From: JAGVPT01 sp963717445
Lineage (GTDB): Bacteria > Bacteroidota > Ignavibacteria > UBA10030 > UBA8401
Length of the DNA: 64,000 nucleotides
Direction of reading: 5' to 3'
NCBI GenBank assembly: GCA_963717445.1
Contig: OY970334.1
Coordinates: 3,100,001-3,164,000, forward strand
Below, one piece after another: positions 1 through 7,778 of this stretch. The notes below the pieces were generated by a model. It worked only from the letters and a program-made list of their open reading frames with translations. It had not been told where the DNA came from and searched no databases. The position numbers were made by a program, and so were the translations under genes. Each line of letters begins with the position of its first letter. Positions within the stretch are counted from its first letter, which is position 1.

Positions 1-279
1 TTTAAGAAAGTCGTCATCATCGGATTAGACCATAATTTTTCTGAAAAAGGAACCCCTAACAAAATTGAGATTCGCCCAAACACGAAAGATAATAGTCATT
101 TTCATCCAAACTATTTTCCACCCGGCACAAAATGGGAATTGCCCGACCTCTATAGATCGGAGCTGGCATACCAACAAGCGAAAATCGGCTATGAGAACGA
201 TGGGAGAATAATTATTGACGCCACCGTTGAGGGAAAATGCAACGTATTCTCAAAGGGTGAATTTAAGAATCACTTATAG
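1..279 (+). CDS. MptE-like (6-hydroxymethylpterin diphosphokinase-like) protein, C-terminal fragment
   Basis: The reading frame is open from base 1 to a TAG stop, giving 92 residues; the start lies outside the window. It begins KKVVIIGLDHNFSEKG and continues with HFHPNYFPPGTKW and a segment ending in DATVEGKCNVF. This order (IGLDHNF, HFHPxYF, then a YExDGRIIIDAT block) is what I recall for the C-terminal part of MptE-like/DUF115 domains, which occur in polysaccharide and flagellin glycosylation loci. The following genes are exopolysaccharide genes, which fits. The exact reaction is unknown; the family call is from memory and moderately sure. Confidence 0.6.
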   Translation, partial: FKKVVIIGLDHNFSEKGTPNKIEIRPNTKDNSHFHPNYFPPGTKWELPDLYRSELAYQQAKIGYENDGRIIIDATVEGKCNVFSKGEFKNHL

Positions 280-415
280 ATTATCAGGTTGTTTTTTATT
301 AACTCATATTCGATTTTTACACTATTTATTTCAAATATCATGAAGCCGGGAATGTAATCGATTTAAGAAGTTTCATTTGATTGCATCCCTGCCTATAAAC
401 AAGAAATTAAATCAC

Positions 416-1450
416 ATGAATGAAAATAAATTCGGTCTTGCGTTCTTAGAAGAATATTTTGATAAATACCGACTCCCACTACGCAAGCTATGGCTGAAAC
501 GTAAGAAGATTATCTGGACAAATGTCGTCATAGTTATAGCCACTTTAGCTCTCGTGCTCTTTTATTTTCGGCCATATTATGATTCGACAATTATGATCTT
601 GCCTGACTACGGCAATAAGACTGATATCGCTTCAGGGCTTGGAGGCCTCGCATCGTTGGCAGCCCTTAGCGGATTAGGGGAAGCTACTTTACCGCTTATC
701 TATGAAAGTATTTCCACTAGCGAAACAGTATTGAACAATGTTATTTACAAGAAATATAAAACAGAGAAGTTCGCAGATTCTGTAAATTTGATCCAATACT
801 ACGAAATCGAAGCGACCGTCGCGGAAACGAAAGAATCAGTTGAACGAGAAAAATTTGTGCGGATGGTTAAGTATTTTAATAGTTCCATTTTGGATATGGA
901 CGACGATCGATTAAGCCAGATTCTATCTATTCGTATAAGAACACCCGAGCCACGATTATCGATGGAAATAGCGAATACATTGGTTTCGGAACTTGATAAG
1001 TATGTCAGAGAGCAAAGAAAATCGTACGCAAGCGAACAACGATTCTATATTGAAAAAAGGATCGACCAGGTGAAAGACTCCTTGTCGGCTGCTGAGGATA
1101 GCCTTAAGAATTTTCAGCAATCGAATAGAACAATAGACCAGTCTCCCGAATTGATCCTAGAACAGGCGCGGCAGGAGAGAAATGTGGAGATTCTGCAATC
1201 TGTGTATCTTGAATTATCGCAACAACTCGAGCTTGTAAAAATTGAAGAAATAAAGGATGTGCCCATTCTCAATGTTCTCGAAAATGCCCAAGATCCGGTG
1301 ATGAAAAAGGGGCCAAGGCGATTTCTTATTTTCTTAATCATAGTCTTCTTTACCGGAATGATTTCTTTAGTATATTATTTCTATGAAGAAGATATTTTAG
1401 AAATATTCAAATTTTTCCGAAACAAGGTAACCGAAATTATTAAAACATAG
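416..1450 (+). CDS. Wzz-type polysaccharide chain-length regulator
   Basis: A protein of 344 residues from ATG 416; the frame stays open to a TTG at 377, which would add 13 residues. It has a transmembrane helix at about residues 32-52 (IIWTNVVIVIATLALVLFYF) and a second near the C terminus (FLIFLIIVFFTGMISLVYYF). Between them lies a long, charged, partly coiled-coil periplasmic region (about 190-290). This hairpin layout is that of Wzz/polysaccharide co-polymerases in the inner membrane, which set the length of O-antigen or exopolysaccharide chains. No tyrosine-kinase domain is fused. The next gene is a WecG-type glycosyltransferase, consistent with a polysaccharide operon. Confidence 0.8.
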   Translation: MNENKFGLAFLEEYFDKYRLPLRKLWLKRKKIIWTNVVIVIATLALVLFYFRPYYDSTIMILPDYGNKTDIASGLGGLASLAALSGLGEATLPLIYESISTSETVLNNVIYKKYKTEKFADSVNLIQYYEIEATVAETKESVEREKFVRMVKYFNSSILDMDDDRLSQILSIRIRTPEPRLSMEIANTLVSELDKYVREQRKSYASEQRFYIEKRIDQVKDSLSAAEDSLKNFQQSNRTIDQSPELILEQARQERNVEILQSVYLELSQQLELVKIEEIKDVPILNVLENAQDPVMKKGPRRFLIFLIIVFFTGMISLVYYFYEEDILEIFKFFRNKVTEIIKT

Positions 1451-1567
1451 ATCTACTAAAAAGACCTTTCTTTTATCTACGTGACCGTAACATAGAAGGC
1501 TTGCTAGTTGGCGAACCCTTTTTCACTATAATCCTCTTTCCTGGGTATAAATATTGGAGATTTTGAA

Positions 1568-2332
1568 TTGGCTGAGAGGGTGGAAATAGCACCTCAGTGC
1601 TGTTCAGGTATTTATAATTTCCAGAGTTACAAACTTTTGGTGAGTGATCTCAATACGGTTCCGCTGAACGGAAAGGTGCTTATTAATACTATTAGCCCTA
1701 ACTCGTACGGGCTTGCCTTAAAAGACGGAAAGACGAAAGAAGCCCTGAAGCGATCAGATATTCTGATACTGGATGGGCTATACTTCGGTTTGGCACCACT
1801 TCTATTGAGGCGCATGAAGGTTCGTAGGATTACCGGCTGGGATGCGTTCACTTTTTTTTCAAAAAAAATGGATGAGCTAAAAGGAAGAGTCTTTTTCCTG
1901 GGTTCTTCGTCGGACACTTTGATGAAAATTAAACGGAGATACTCTGCTGAATATCCGAATACAGCAATTGATTACTACTCACCCCCCTTTGCAAAAGAAT
2001 TTTCCGAACAAGAAAATGCGCGTATAGTTACGGCTGTGAATGCGTTCCATCCCGACGTGCTTTTTGTTGCAATGACTGCACCGAAACAAGAGAAATGGAG
2101 TTATGAAAACAAAGATCGGCTCAACGCTCACGTTATTTGCACGGTTGGAAACGTTTTTGACTGGTATGCAGGAAATTCCAAAAGGCCCGGAAAAATCTGG
2201 ATAGACTTGGGCCTTGAATGGCTAATTCGTATCTTTTTAAGACCGGAGATTTTTAGAAGAAATATTGGCAATCAACTGTTATTTTTTTGGCACCTATTTC
2301 TCGCACTGTTACGAATAAAAGCATTTGACTGA
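1568..2332 (+). CDS. WecG/TagA/CpsF family glycosyltransferase
   Basis: 254 residues. A TTG start at 1568 is supported by GGAG at 1556-1559, eight bases upstream, and no ATG fits near the N terminus. Family blocks are visible: NTISPNSYGLALKDG near the start, SDILILDGLYF, RITGWDAFTFF, then FLGSSSDTLMKI, VLFVAMTAPKQEKW, and CTVGNVFDWYAGNSKRPG before a C-terminal WLIRIFLRPEIFRRN. The family transfers UDP-linked aminosugars (for example ManNAc) onto polyprenyl-diphosphate-linked acceptors on the cytoplasmic face of the membrane. The stop overlaps the next start by one base (TGATG), so the two are probably translationally coupled. Donor sugar unknown. Confidence 0.88.
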   Translation: MAERVEIAPQCCSGIYNFQSYKLLVSDLNTVPLNGKVLINTISPNSYGLALKDGKTKEALKRSDILILDGLYFGLAPLLLRRMKVRRITGWDAFTFFSKKMDELKGRVFFLGSSSDTLMKIKRRYSAEYPNTAIDYYSPPFAKEFSEQENARIVTAVNAFHPDVLFVAMTAPKQEKWSYENKDRLNAHVICTVGNVFDWYAGNSKRPGKIWIDLGLEWLIRIFLRPEIFRRNIGNQLLFFWHLFLALLRIKAFD

Positions 2333-3348
2333 TGGCACGTTTAGGAATTATCGGCTTGGGGAAGATGGGAATTTCTCATTGCTCAATTATTGGTGCACAT
2401 CCGGGCGTGGAATCCCTTGCCGTTTGCGACACCTCCTCACTTGTGCTCGGGGCCTTCCGCAAGTACTCTTCATTTCATGTCTACGATAATTACAAAGAGA
2501 TGCTTGAGAAGGGATCACTCAATGCTGTTGTCATTGCTACTCCGACGGGTCTTCATGTGGAAATGGCAGAACAGGCTCTCGAACGAGGTCTGCACGTATT
2601 TCTGGAAAAACCGATGACGCTCAGCGTTTCGGATGACCGTAAACTTGTCGACATCGCTCGTCGCAAAAACCTGATCACGCAAGTAGGATACCATTACCGT
2701 TTTGTCTCGGTCTATCGCGAGGTGAAAAGGCTCCTCGAAAAGAATGTCATCGGAGAGATCGTCCATGTGCTCGGAGAAGCGTACGGTCCCGTCGTGCTGA
2801 AGGAAGCGAACAAGACATGGCGCTCCGACAAATCCGAAGGGGGAGGATGCCTGAACGACTACGCATCACATGTGATCAACTTGCTCAACTTCTATCTCGG
2901 AATGCCCGAACGGGTTGAAGGAACGATCTTCAAAAAGATCTTCTCCCGTGCAGTCGAAGATGCCGTCTACTCCAATCTTTTTTTTCCGGCGAAAATAACG
3001 GCGAGCCTTGCCGTAAATTGGAGTGACGAGACGTACAGAAAAATGTCGACTCGGGTAACTCTCTCCGGTAAGAAAGGAAAAATTGTTGCAGACCCTCAGG
3101 AATTGAAGGTCTACCTCAAAGAAGACTTGCCCGATTTCGGTTTCGTGAAAGGGTGGAATATTAAGTACTTGACCGATTTCAAGGAAGACATTCAATTCTA
3201 CCTTCGGGGTGAAGAATATTCTCTCCAGTTAGATCATTTTATACAGGCTGTTAGTGAAGGGAAACCGACGGGATACAATACATTTGAAGATGCGATGCGG
3301 ACAGATGTAGTGATTGCAATGCTGCGGTCGGATGCAAAGGAAGTGTAG
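2332..3348 (+). CDS. Gfo/Idh/MocA family NAD(P)-dependent oxidoreductase
   Basis: 338 residues with an N-terminal Rossmann motif (GIIGLGKMGISH, residues 5-16), the VVIATPTGLHVEMAEQAL segment, and the diagnostic FLEKPMTL motif near residue 92, where the lysine is the usual catalytic residue. The C-terminal half contains the GGGCLNDYASHVINL block typical of the substrate-binding domain. The substrate is probably a nucleotide sugar, given the neighbours. The stop codon TAG (3346-3348) lies inside the GTAGTG end of a repeat element, so the original C terminus may have been altered by the insertion. Confidence 0.88.
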   Translation: MARLGIIGLGKMGISHCSIIGAHPGVESLAVCDTSSLVLGAFRKYSSFHVYDNYKEMLEKGSLNAVVIATPTGLHVEMAEQALERGLHVFLEKPMTLSVSDDRKLVDIARRKNLITQVGYHYRFVSVYREVKRLLEKNVIGEIVHVLGEAYGPVVLKEANKTWRSDKSEGGGCLNDYASHVINLLNFYLGMPERVEGTIFKKIFSRAVEDAVYSNLFFPAKITASLAVNWSDETYRKMSTRVTLSGKKGKIVADPQELKVYLKEDLPDFGFVKGWNIKYLTDFKEDIQFYLRGEEYSLQLDHFIQAVSEGKPTGYNTFEDAMRTDVVIAMLRSDAKEV

Positions 3349-3513
3349 TGTCCTAATTTGTCTGCAAAGTCATGGTGAGCGAAGTCTCACGAAGTGATGC
3401 TTTCGGCAGAACCATGACAAACGACTGGAACATCCTTCGACTCCGTTGCTAAAGCGCCGTCGCTCAGGATGGACTACTTAGTTTTTTTCCCAAAAACCAA
3501 ATTAGAGCACTAC
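3345..3513. mobile_element. MITE-like element, GTAGTG ends, REP-type core
   Basis: The left end GTAGTGTCCTAATTTG (3345-3360) matches the reverse complement of the right end, GTAGTGCTCTAATTTG (3498-3513), with two mismatches. The interior has an inverted pair GTCATGGT/ACCATGAC and a palindrome CATCCTTCGACTCCG...CGCTCAGGATG interrupted by a short insert. No ORF of its own is credible. It fills the whole gap between the oxidoreductase stop and the next gene's leader. Non-autonomous transposition is inferred from the terminal repeats shared with 6674-6825, 26350-26506 and 61735-61860. Confidence 0.65.
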
Positions 3514-3530
3514 TATAAGAAGCGTAAATT

Positions 3531-4394
3531 ATGGACCGGATTCTTTTTGGCGACAATCAATTCTTCGGAGTCAACCATCTCTCGGACGAAAAGGCCCGCG
3601 AACAGTCGATTCGGTTTCGTGAAACGAAGGCGATTATTCAGGTCATCGACGCCACCTATAACTTAGGACTTCATACTTTCATGTGTACTACGCACGATCG
3701 TATCGCTGAAGTTGCCGACCATGTCCGTTCACAACCGAAACAGTACTCCAACTTTCAGTTCTATCCATGCATGCCGTATGCCCATAAGTATGCGAATGCC
3801 GTTACGGATTTTGGGATTGTGGGCGCTTTGCAGCAATATTTGCCGGGTAATATTTTTTCAGCGGCTTTTAAAGGGAGCTTATCCTTTGCTACGCGGGACT
3901 ATGTGTCTATGATGGAGTTGCTGATCGACAGCGAAATGAAGATGTTCCGCGGGCTTAAAACGGGGGCTGTGTTCCTCCAGAATGTCGTCACCGACCTCGT
4001 TTTGGGATTGGGGATGAAAGATTTTCTCGTTGACTTTGCCGATTACGTTTCAAAGAAATATCAGGCAACGCCGGGCTTCATTACGATGAACCTTCCAATG
4101 ACATTGAAAACTCTCCGAGAAAGTAACATCCGCAACGCCGTTGTTTGTACTTCGATCAATAAAATCGGATTCCGGATGCCGGGAGGAAGGGAAGTGTACG
4201 AGGAAGCTCTTGGGACATCCGAGTATCCCGTTATCGCAATGCAGGTGCTTGCCGCAGGAGCTATTCCGCCGAGAGAGGCTTTAGAATATGTCTCCCGGCT
4301 ACGAGGTGTAACGTCGATTCTGTTCGGAGCTTCCACGCTCTCGCATATCCGAGAAACAAAAGAGCTGATAGAACATAACGACAGGGAACGTTGA
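3531..4394 (+). CDS. Uncharacterised conserved protein of polysaccharide loci, possible TIM barrel
   Basis: 287 residues from ATG 3531. I do not recognise a named family. It begins MDRILFGDNQFFGVNHLSD and has a FYPCMPYAHKYANA block and a basic/aromatic FMCTTHDRI block. The C terminus, ILFGASTLSHIRETKELI, resembles the last strand and helix of aldo/keto reductases and related TIM barrels (GASxxxxIxExxxL). There is no signal peptide or membrane helix, so it is probably cytoplasmic. It sits between a sugar oxidoreductase and a sugar transferase, which suggests a role with sugar intermediates or their regulation. No reaction can be assigned from sequence alone. Confidence 0.7.
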   Translation: MDRILFGDNQFFGVNHLSDEKAREQSIRFRETKAIIQVIDATYNLGLHTFMCTTHDRIAEVADHVRSQPKQYSNFQFYPCMPYAHKYANAVTDFGIVGALQQYLPGNIFSAAFKGSLSFATRDYVSMMELLIDSEMKMFRGLKTGAVFLQNVVTDLVLGLGMKDFLVDFADYVSKKYQATPGFITMNLPMTLKTLRESNIRNAVVCTSINKIGFRMPGGREVYEEALGTSEYPVIAMQVLAAGAIPPREALEYVSRLRGVTSILFGASTLSHIRETKELIEHNDRER

Positions 4395-4537
4395 GAAAAT
4401 CGACGAGACAAATATTTTGTTACTGCCTGAATAAGAATCGGGAACGATTCGGGGAAAAAAACGTTATTGTCAATGAAGCGTTAAACTTCCGTATTAGGCG
4501 GTGACTTTTCACTTTCCATTCGGAATATTGTAATGAT

Positions 4538-4656
4538 GAGACTTCTGAATAATTTTAAAAGTATGGCTCGCGCAAAGACGCAAAGTGGCAAAATGATTTA
4601 AAAACAGAGTCTTTGCGCCTTCGCGACTTGGCGAGAGACAATTTTTCAGAAGCCTC
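4538..4656. repeat. Palindromic element with GAGnCTTCTGAA ends and GCAAAGACGC core
   Basis: The left end GAGACTTCTGAATAATT and the reverse complement of the right end, GAGGCTTCTGAAAAATT, differ at two positions. The core has GCGCAAAGACGCAAAG facing TCTTTGCGCCTTCGCGACTTGG. A close relative with the same core lies at 56253-56366, and variant cores occur inside 6674-6825, 26350-26506 and the tandem array at 11650-12110. Confidence 0.65.
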
Positions 4657-5200
4657 TAGTTATAAATTCGCACTTAGCAACCTTCCAAAAAATATTGCGA
4701 ATAATGGGTCAGTTTTTTATTTCTAAAAATTCGCACAGCCTGTGATAACTAACACGCATTTGGCCGGGATAATGTTTTACGTTGGAATTAACGATAAGCA
4801 AAGAATGTTCTTATAACAGTCCGTCGAAGGAGTCTCTTCGAAGAAGTTCCCGATCCGGGGTACTTTTGCAAGATGTCGGACATCTTTTTGAAAACATTCC
4901 TTGCTATTCTAAAGAAAAATTTTGAACTTATTTTAGTGATTCAGCAAGAGGGGAAGATTTCGCCTCCCGCTGAACCGTGGGATTTTGAGATCGAGCTGAA
5001 GTAACATTCCTGTAGGGCAGATAACAATCTAAGTTGGAAAAATTTCCTTATCCCCGCATGCCTAAGTCCCTGCGCATGTGCCGTATTAACTAAATTAATA
5101 AAAAAAATTATCGCCGATGAGTATGCTCCCCCCTACTCTGCGGTTGGATTGGCGTAGAGTTTTCGCAGTCGTAGCGCAGGATTGTGAGCGCATCCGGTCC

Positions 5201-5208
5201 GGAAGGAG
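5201..5208 (+). promoter_or_regulatory. Shine-Dalgarno deciding a TTG start
   Basis: GGAAGGAG lies eight bases before TTG 5217 and is the best ribosome-binding site in this leader. It moves the sugar transferase start 33 bases downstream of the first possible GTG. Confidence 0.7.
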
Positions 5209-5216
5209 TTACCTTC

Positions 5217-6677
5217 TTGGCTAGAACCGCTCTCAAAACATTTTTAAAACGCAATTGGAGACAGATATACATTATTCTTGCGCTCCTCGTCGACAGCATG
5301 TTTCTCTGGTGTTCGGCCTTATTTGCCTATTATGTCCGGCGCAATATCGGTTATGCCCCCCGCCTTACACCGGATTCATTTTATGATACGGTTCTGGCGT
5401 GCGGGGTGATCTTTATCTTCTTTGCCTCAGTGCTCGGGCTTTACCGCGCAGCATACCATGTGCCGGCGAGGGAACAACATTCCATCGGGTTCAAGGCATT
5501 TCTTCTGACAGCCCCAGCATTTTTCTCCTTCTTGTTTCTGTTCCATTGGGAAAATTTCCCGCGGGGGTTTTCACTTCTTTTGTTTGCGATGTTGCCGGTC
5601 GGCTTCGTCGCCGGACGGATGCTACTTTCAGGTATCAATTCTCTGATGCAGCGAGCCGGGTACGGGACATTCAATGCCTTGATTATCGGTTACAATGGCG
5701 TGAGCGAGAAAATCTTAGAGACCTACAACCAGATCCCACAGCTCGGGTGCCGCGTTGAGGGGATCATTGAAAAAGTGGACGATGCGTCTCCCCGGAAAAA
5801 TGGGGCAAGCACTCATAGTCCGCGATACCGCCCCGAAGACCTCCACCGGGTCATTTACGAAAAGAAGATCGACCGAATTCTCGTCCCTTCGCTGGATGAT
5901 GCTGCAAAGATGCCGGACCTTCTGGAAACTTGCCGGATGAATAATATCGAATTGAAAATCCTATCGCCGGAATTTGATTCGATGTTCCGGTTTCCCCAGA
6001 TCCATGATATTGCCGGCATTCCTCTCTATTCGCGCAAAAGGATAGCCACGGAACGTCTCAAATCGATGACGAAGAGGGCTTTCGATATCATCGGTGCGCT
6101 GACCGGCATTCTGCTCACGCTGCCGGTGACACTCGCAGCCGCAATAGCGATTTTGATTGAAGACGGACGTCCGGTTTTCTTCAGGCAAAAACGGGCTCTC
6201 GCGGAGGGAAAAAAGGAGATCGAATTGCTGAAGTTCAGAAGCATGAGAAAAGGTGCTGAAAAGGAACAAGAGGAACTCTACAAGGAAAATAAGAGAACGG
6301 GGGGATTGTTCTTTATCGAGAGCGATCCGCGCATTACCCGTGTCGGAAAGATTCTCCGAAAATTCAGCATCGATGAGCTGCCGCAATTCTTTTCGGTGCT
6401 CAAAGGGGACATGAGCCTCGTCGGGCCGCGGCCTCTTTCGATGGCAGACCTCAGGAACATCTCGCCGGACAACAGGATGAGCGGCTACTACGAACTTCGC
6501 AGCAACGCCAAGCCGGGCGTTACGGGGTTGTGGCAGGTTTCCGGCAGGCGGGAAGTAAGTTTCAAAGAAATGGTGCTGCTCGACCTTTACTACATTGAGA
6601 ACAAATCGATCATGTTCGATATAGAGATTTGTTTTGCGACGCTGTACGTGGTCATCATGGGGAAGGGAGCGTACTAG
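5217..6677 (+). CDS. Exopolysaccharide polyprenyl-phosphate sugar-1-phosphate transferase (WbaP/PssY type)
   Basis: 486 residues from TTG 5217, chosen because a strong GGAAGGAG (5201-5208) lies exactly eight bases upstream; the upstream in-frame GTG at 5184 lacks such a site. Four or five N-terminal membrane helices are followed by a Rossmann-like central domain (NALIIGYNGVSEKILE). The C-terminal bacterial sugar transferase domain carries KRAFDIIGALTG, FFRQKRAL, LLKFRSMRKGAE, RKFSIDELPQFFSVLKGDMS and VGPRPL, then PGVTGLWQVSGR. The enzyme starts repeat-unit synthesis by moving a sugar phosphate to undecaprenyl phosphate in the inner membrane. Its stop codon is supplied by the end of the repeat at 6674-6825. 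Confidence 0.92.
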   Translation: MARTALKTFLKRNWRQIYIILALLVDSMFLWCSALFAYYVRRNIGYAPRLTPDSFYDTVLACGVIFIFFASVLGLYRAAYHVPAREQHSIGFKAFLLTAPAFFSFLFLFHWENFPRGFSLLLFAMLPVGFVAGRMLLSGINSLMQRAGYGTFNALIIGYNGVSEKILETYNQIPQLGCRVEGIIEKVDDASPRKNGASTHSPRYRPEDLHRVIYEKKIDRILVPSLDDAAKMPDLLETCRMNNIELKILSPEFDSMFRFPQIHDIAGIPLYSRKRIATERLKSMTKRAFDIIGALTGILLTLPVTLAAAIAILIEDGRPVFFRQKRALAEGKKEIELLKFRSMRKGAEKEQEELYKENKRTGGLFFIESDPRITRVGKILRKFSIDELPQFFSVLKGDMSLVGPRPLSMADLRNISPDNRMSGYYELRSNAKPGVTGLWQVSGRREVSFKEMVLLDLYYIENKSIMFDIEICFATLYVVIMGKGAY

Positions 6678-6825
6678 TGCTCTTTCTCAATAATATTCTT
6701 GTATTTCACCGCCAAGGCGCCAAGATCGCAAAGGTTGTTTTGATTGATTTTATGAAAACTTCCTTGGTGTGCTTGGCGTCTTTGCGGTTCAAAAACACAA
6801 GATTCTTTTTGAGAATTGGCACTAG
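6674..6825. mobile_element. MITE-like element, CTAGTGC ends, GGCGCCAAG core
   Basis: The ends are CTAGTGC (6674-6680) and GCACTAG (6819-6825), with imperfect inverted similarity running about 30 bases inward (TTCTCAATAATATTCTTGT against TTCTCAAAAAGAATCTTGT). The core pairs GGCGCCAAGATCGCAAAG with CTTGGCGTCTTTGCG. The left end contains the TAG stop of the sugar transferase. Related by its TAGTG termini to 3345-3513, 26350-26506 and 61735-61860. Confidence 0.6.
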
Positions 6826-6895
6826 CAGTTTCTCTTCGATTTCAGTCAGCGTATTCCTTCCGTTCGTCCTCCGTCCCGGTATCGATTTAATTTGA

Positions 6896-7190
6896 ATCAA
6901 CAGTCATCCTTCGACTCAGTCGCTTCGTTTCCTCGTAGTGTGACTGGCAAATTTTATTTCATTCTAAAGTCGCACACCCTTCGACTCTGGTGCTTTACTT
7001 CTTTCGCTCACCCTTCGACTCAGTCGTTTCACTCCTTCGCTCAGGGTGACTGGCAAATTTTATTTTATTCTAAAGTCATCCTGAGCAATCCCGTTCCGCT
7101 AAAGCGGAACGGGAGAGTCGAAGGATGAGAGCGAATGATTTAAACAGTGGAACTATCCCTTCGACTCGGTCGCTTCGCAGGGTGACCGGG
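6896..7190. repeat. Cluster of REP-like CCTTCGACTC/GCTCAGGGTGAC palindromes
   Basis: Several half-palindromes of the CCTTCGACTCnG...CTCAGGGTGAC type are packed here. A direct repeat, TGGCAAATTTTATT followed by ATTCTAAAGTC, appears twice (from about 6949 and 7050). A perfect 12-bp hairpin, TCCCGTTCCGCT/AGCGGAACGGGA (7089-7114), is nested between the TCCTGAGC and GTCGAAGGA halves of one REP. No gene is visible between 6826 and 7191. The region lies between a plus-strand and a minus-strand gene, so it is a convergent 3' space. Confidence 0.7.
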
Positions 7191-7191
7191 G

Positions 7192-7686
7192 TTATTGTTT
7201 CGAACCAATCGAAGAATTAGCCGTGCTGCGGCGAACAACAATCTCCCCAATGCTCGACCGTTGGTAGATAAACGTAACCTCCCCAGCTCCATTGATCGGG
7301 GTGAGAAGAGTTAGGGTCAGGACACTATTGCTATTGGTCAAAGCGTATGTCCCCGTTGAGGTGTACGTCGAATCGATGGTCTTTGATTTGTACGACCCCT
7401 GGATTGAAATTGCGCCATTCCTTGCCGACTCAATTGTAAGAATCAGCGCGCCTTCGACGGTATCCGCAGGCGGCGCGTACTGGAGCGCGCCAGTCGAATC
7501 GACATCCAGATTTCGAATTGTTCCGTCGCTGACGATTTCGAACCCAACCGTATCCGCAGTATTGTACCATACACCCACCAGCGCCGGATCGACCGCCGGC
7601 GGAGTTACGGGATTATTTTTTTTGCAGCCGGGGAGGAGTACAAAAGCTGCGAGCAGATAGCAAAGGTGTAAAAGAGTACGAGGCAT
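7192..7686 (-). CDS. Small secreted lipoprotein, lipocalin-like
   Basis: 164 residues starting MPRTLLHLCYLLAAFVLLPGCKK: a lipoprotein signal peptide with lipobox LLPGC, so Cys20 is probably lipidated. The mature part starts with a Thr/Pro linker, then LVGVWYNTADTVGFEIVSDGTI, the pattern of lipocalin-like beta-barrel domains in which an early 'GxW' is followed by alternating strands. No catalytic motif is visible. Membership of a specific family is uncertain; it may bind a small ligand or have only a structural role at the outer membrane. It is transcribed away from the exopolysaccharide locus. Confidence 0.75.
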   Translation of the reverse strand: MPRTLLHLCYLLAAFVLLPGCKKNNPVTPPAVDPALVGVWYNTADTVGFEIVSDGTIRNLDVDSTGALQYAPPADTVEGALILTIESARNGAISIQGSYKSKTIDSTYTSTGTYALTNSNSVLTLTLLTPINGAGEVTFIYQRSSIGEIVVRRSTANSSIGSKQ

Positions 7687-7778
7687 TGTTGGTTAATAGT
7701 GTAAAGTTAAAAATTAAAAGTTAAAAATGTAAAGTTAAAATCTCAAAATCATCGGAAAATCAAACTTTTCACTTTTAA

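Larger units (their letters stand above)
4395..5216. other. Long intergenic region before the sugar transferase
   Basis: No credible gene is visible in about 820 bases. It holds the palindromic element at 4538-4656, a 17-base palindrome AAGATGTCGGACATCTT at 4870-4886 (a short form of the GTCGGACACC hairpins seen elsewhere), and an otherwise AT-rich leader that presumably carries the promoter of the downstream sugar transferase. Confidence 0.5.
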
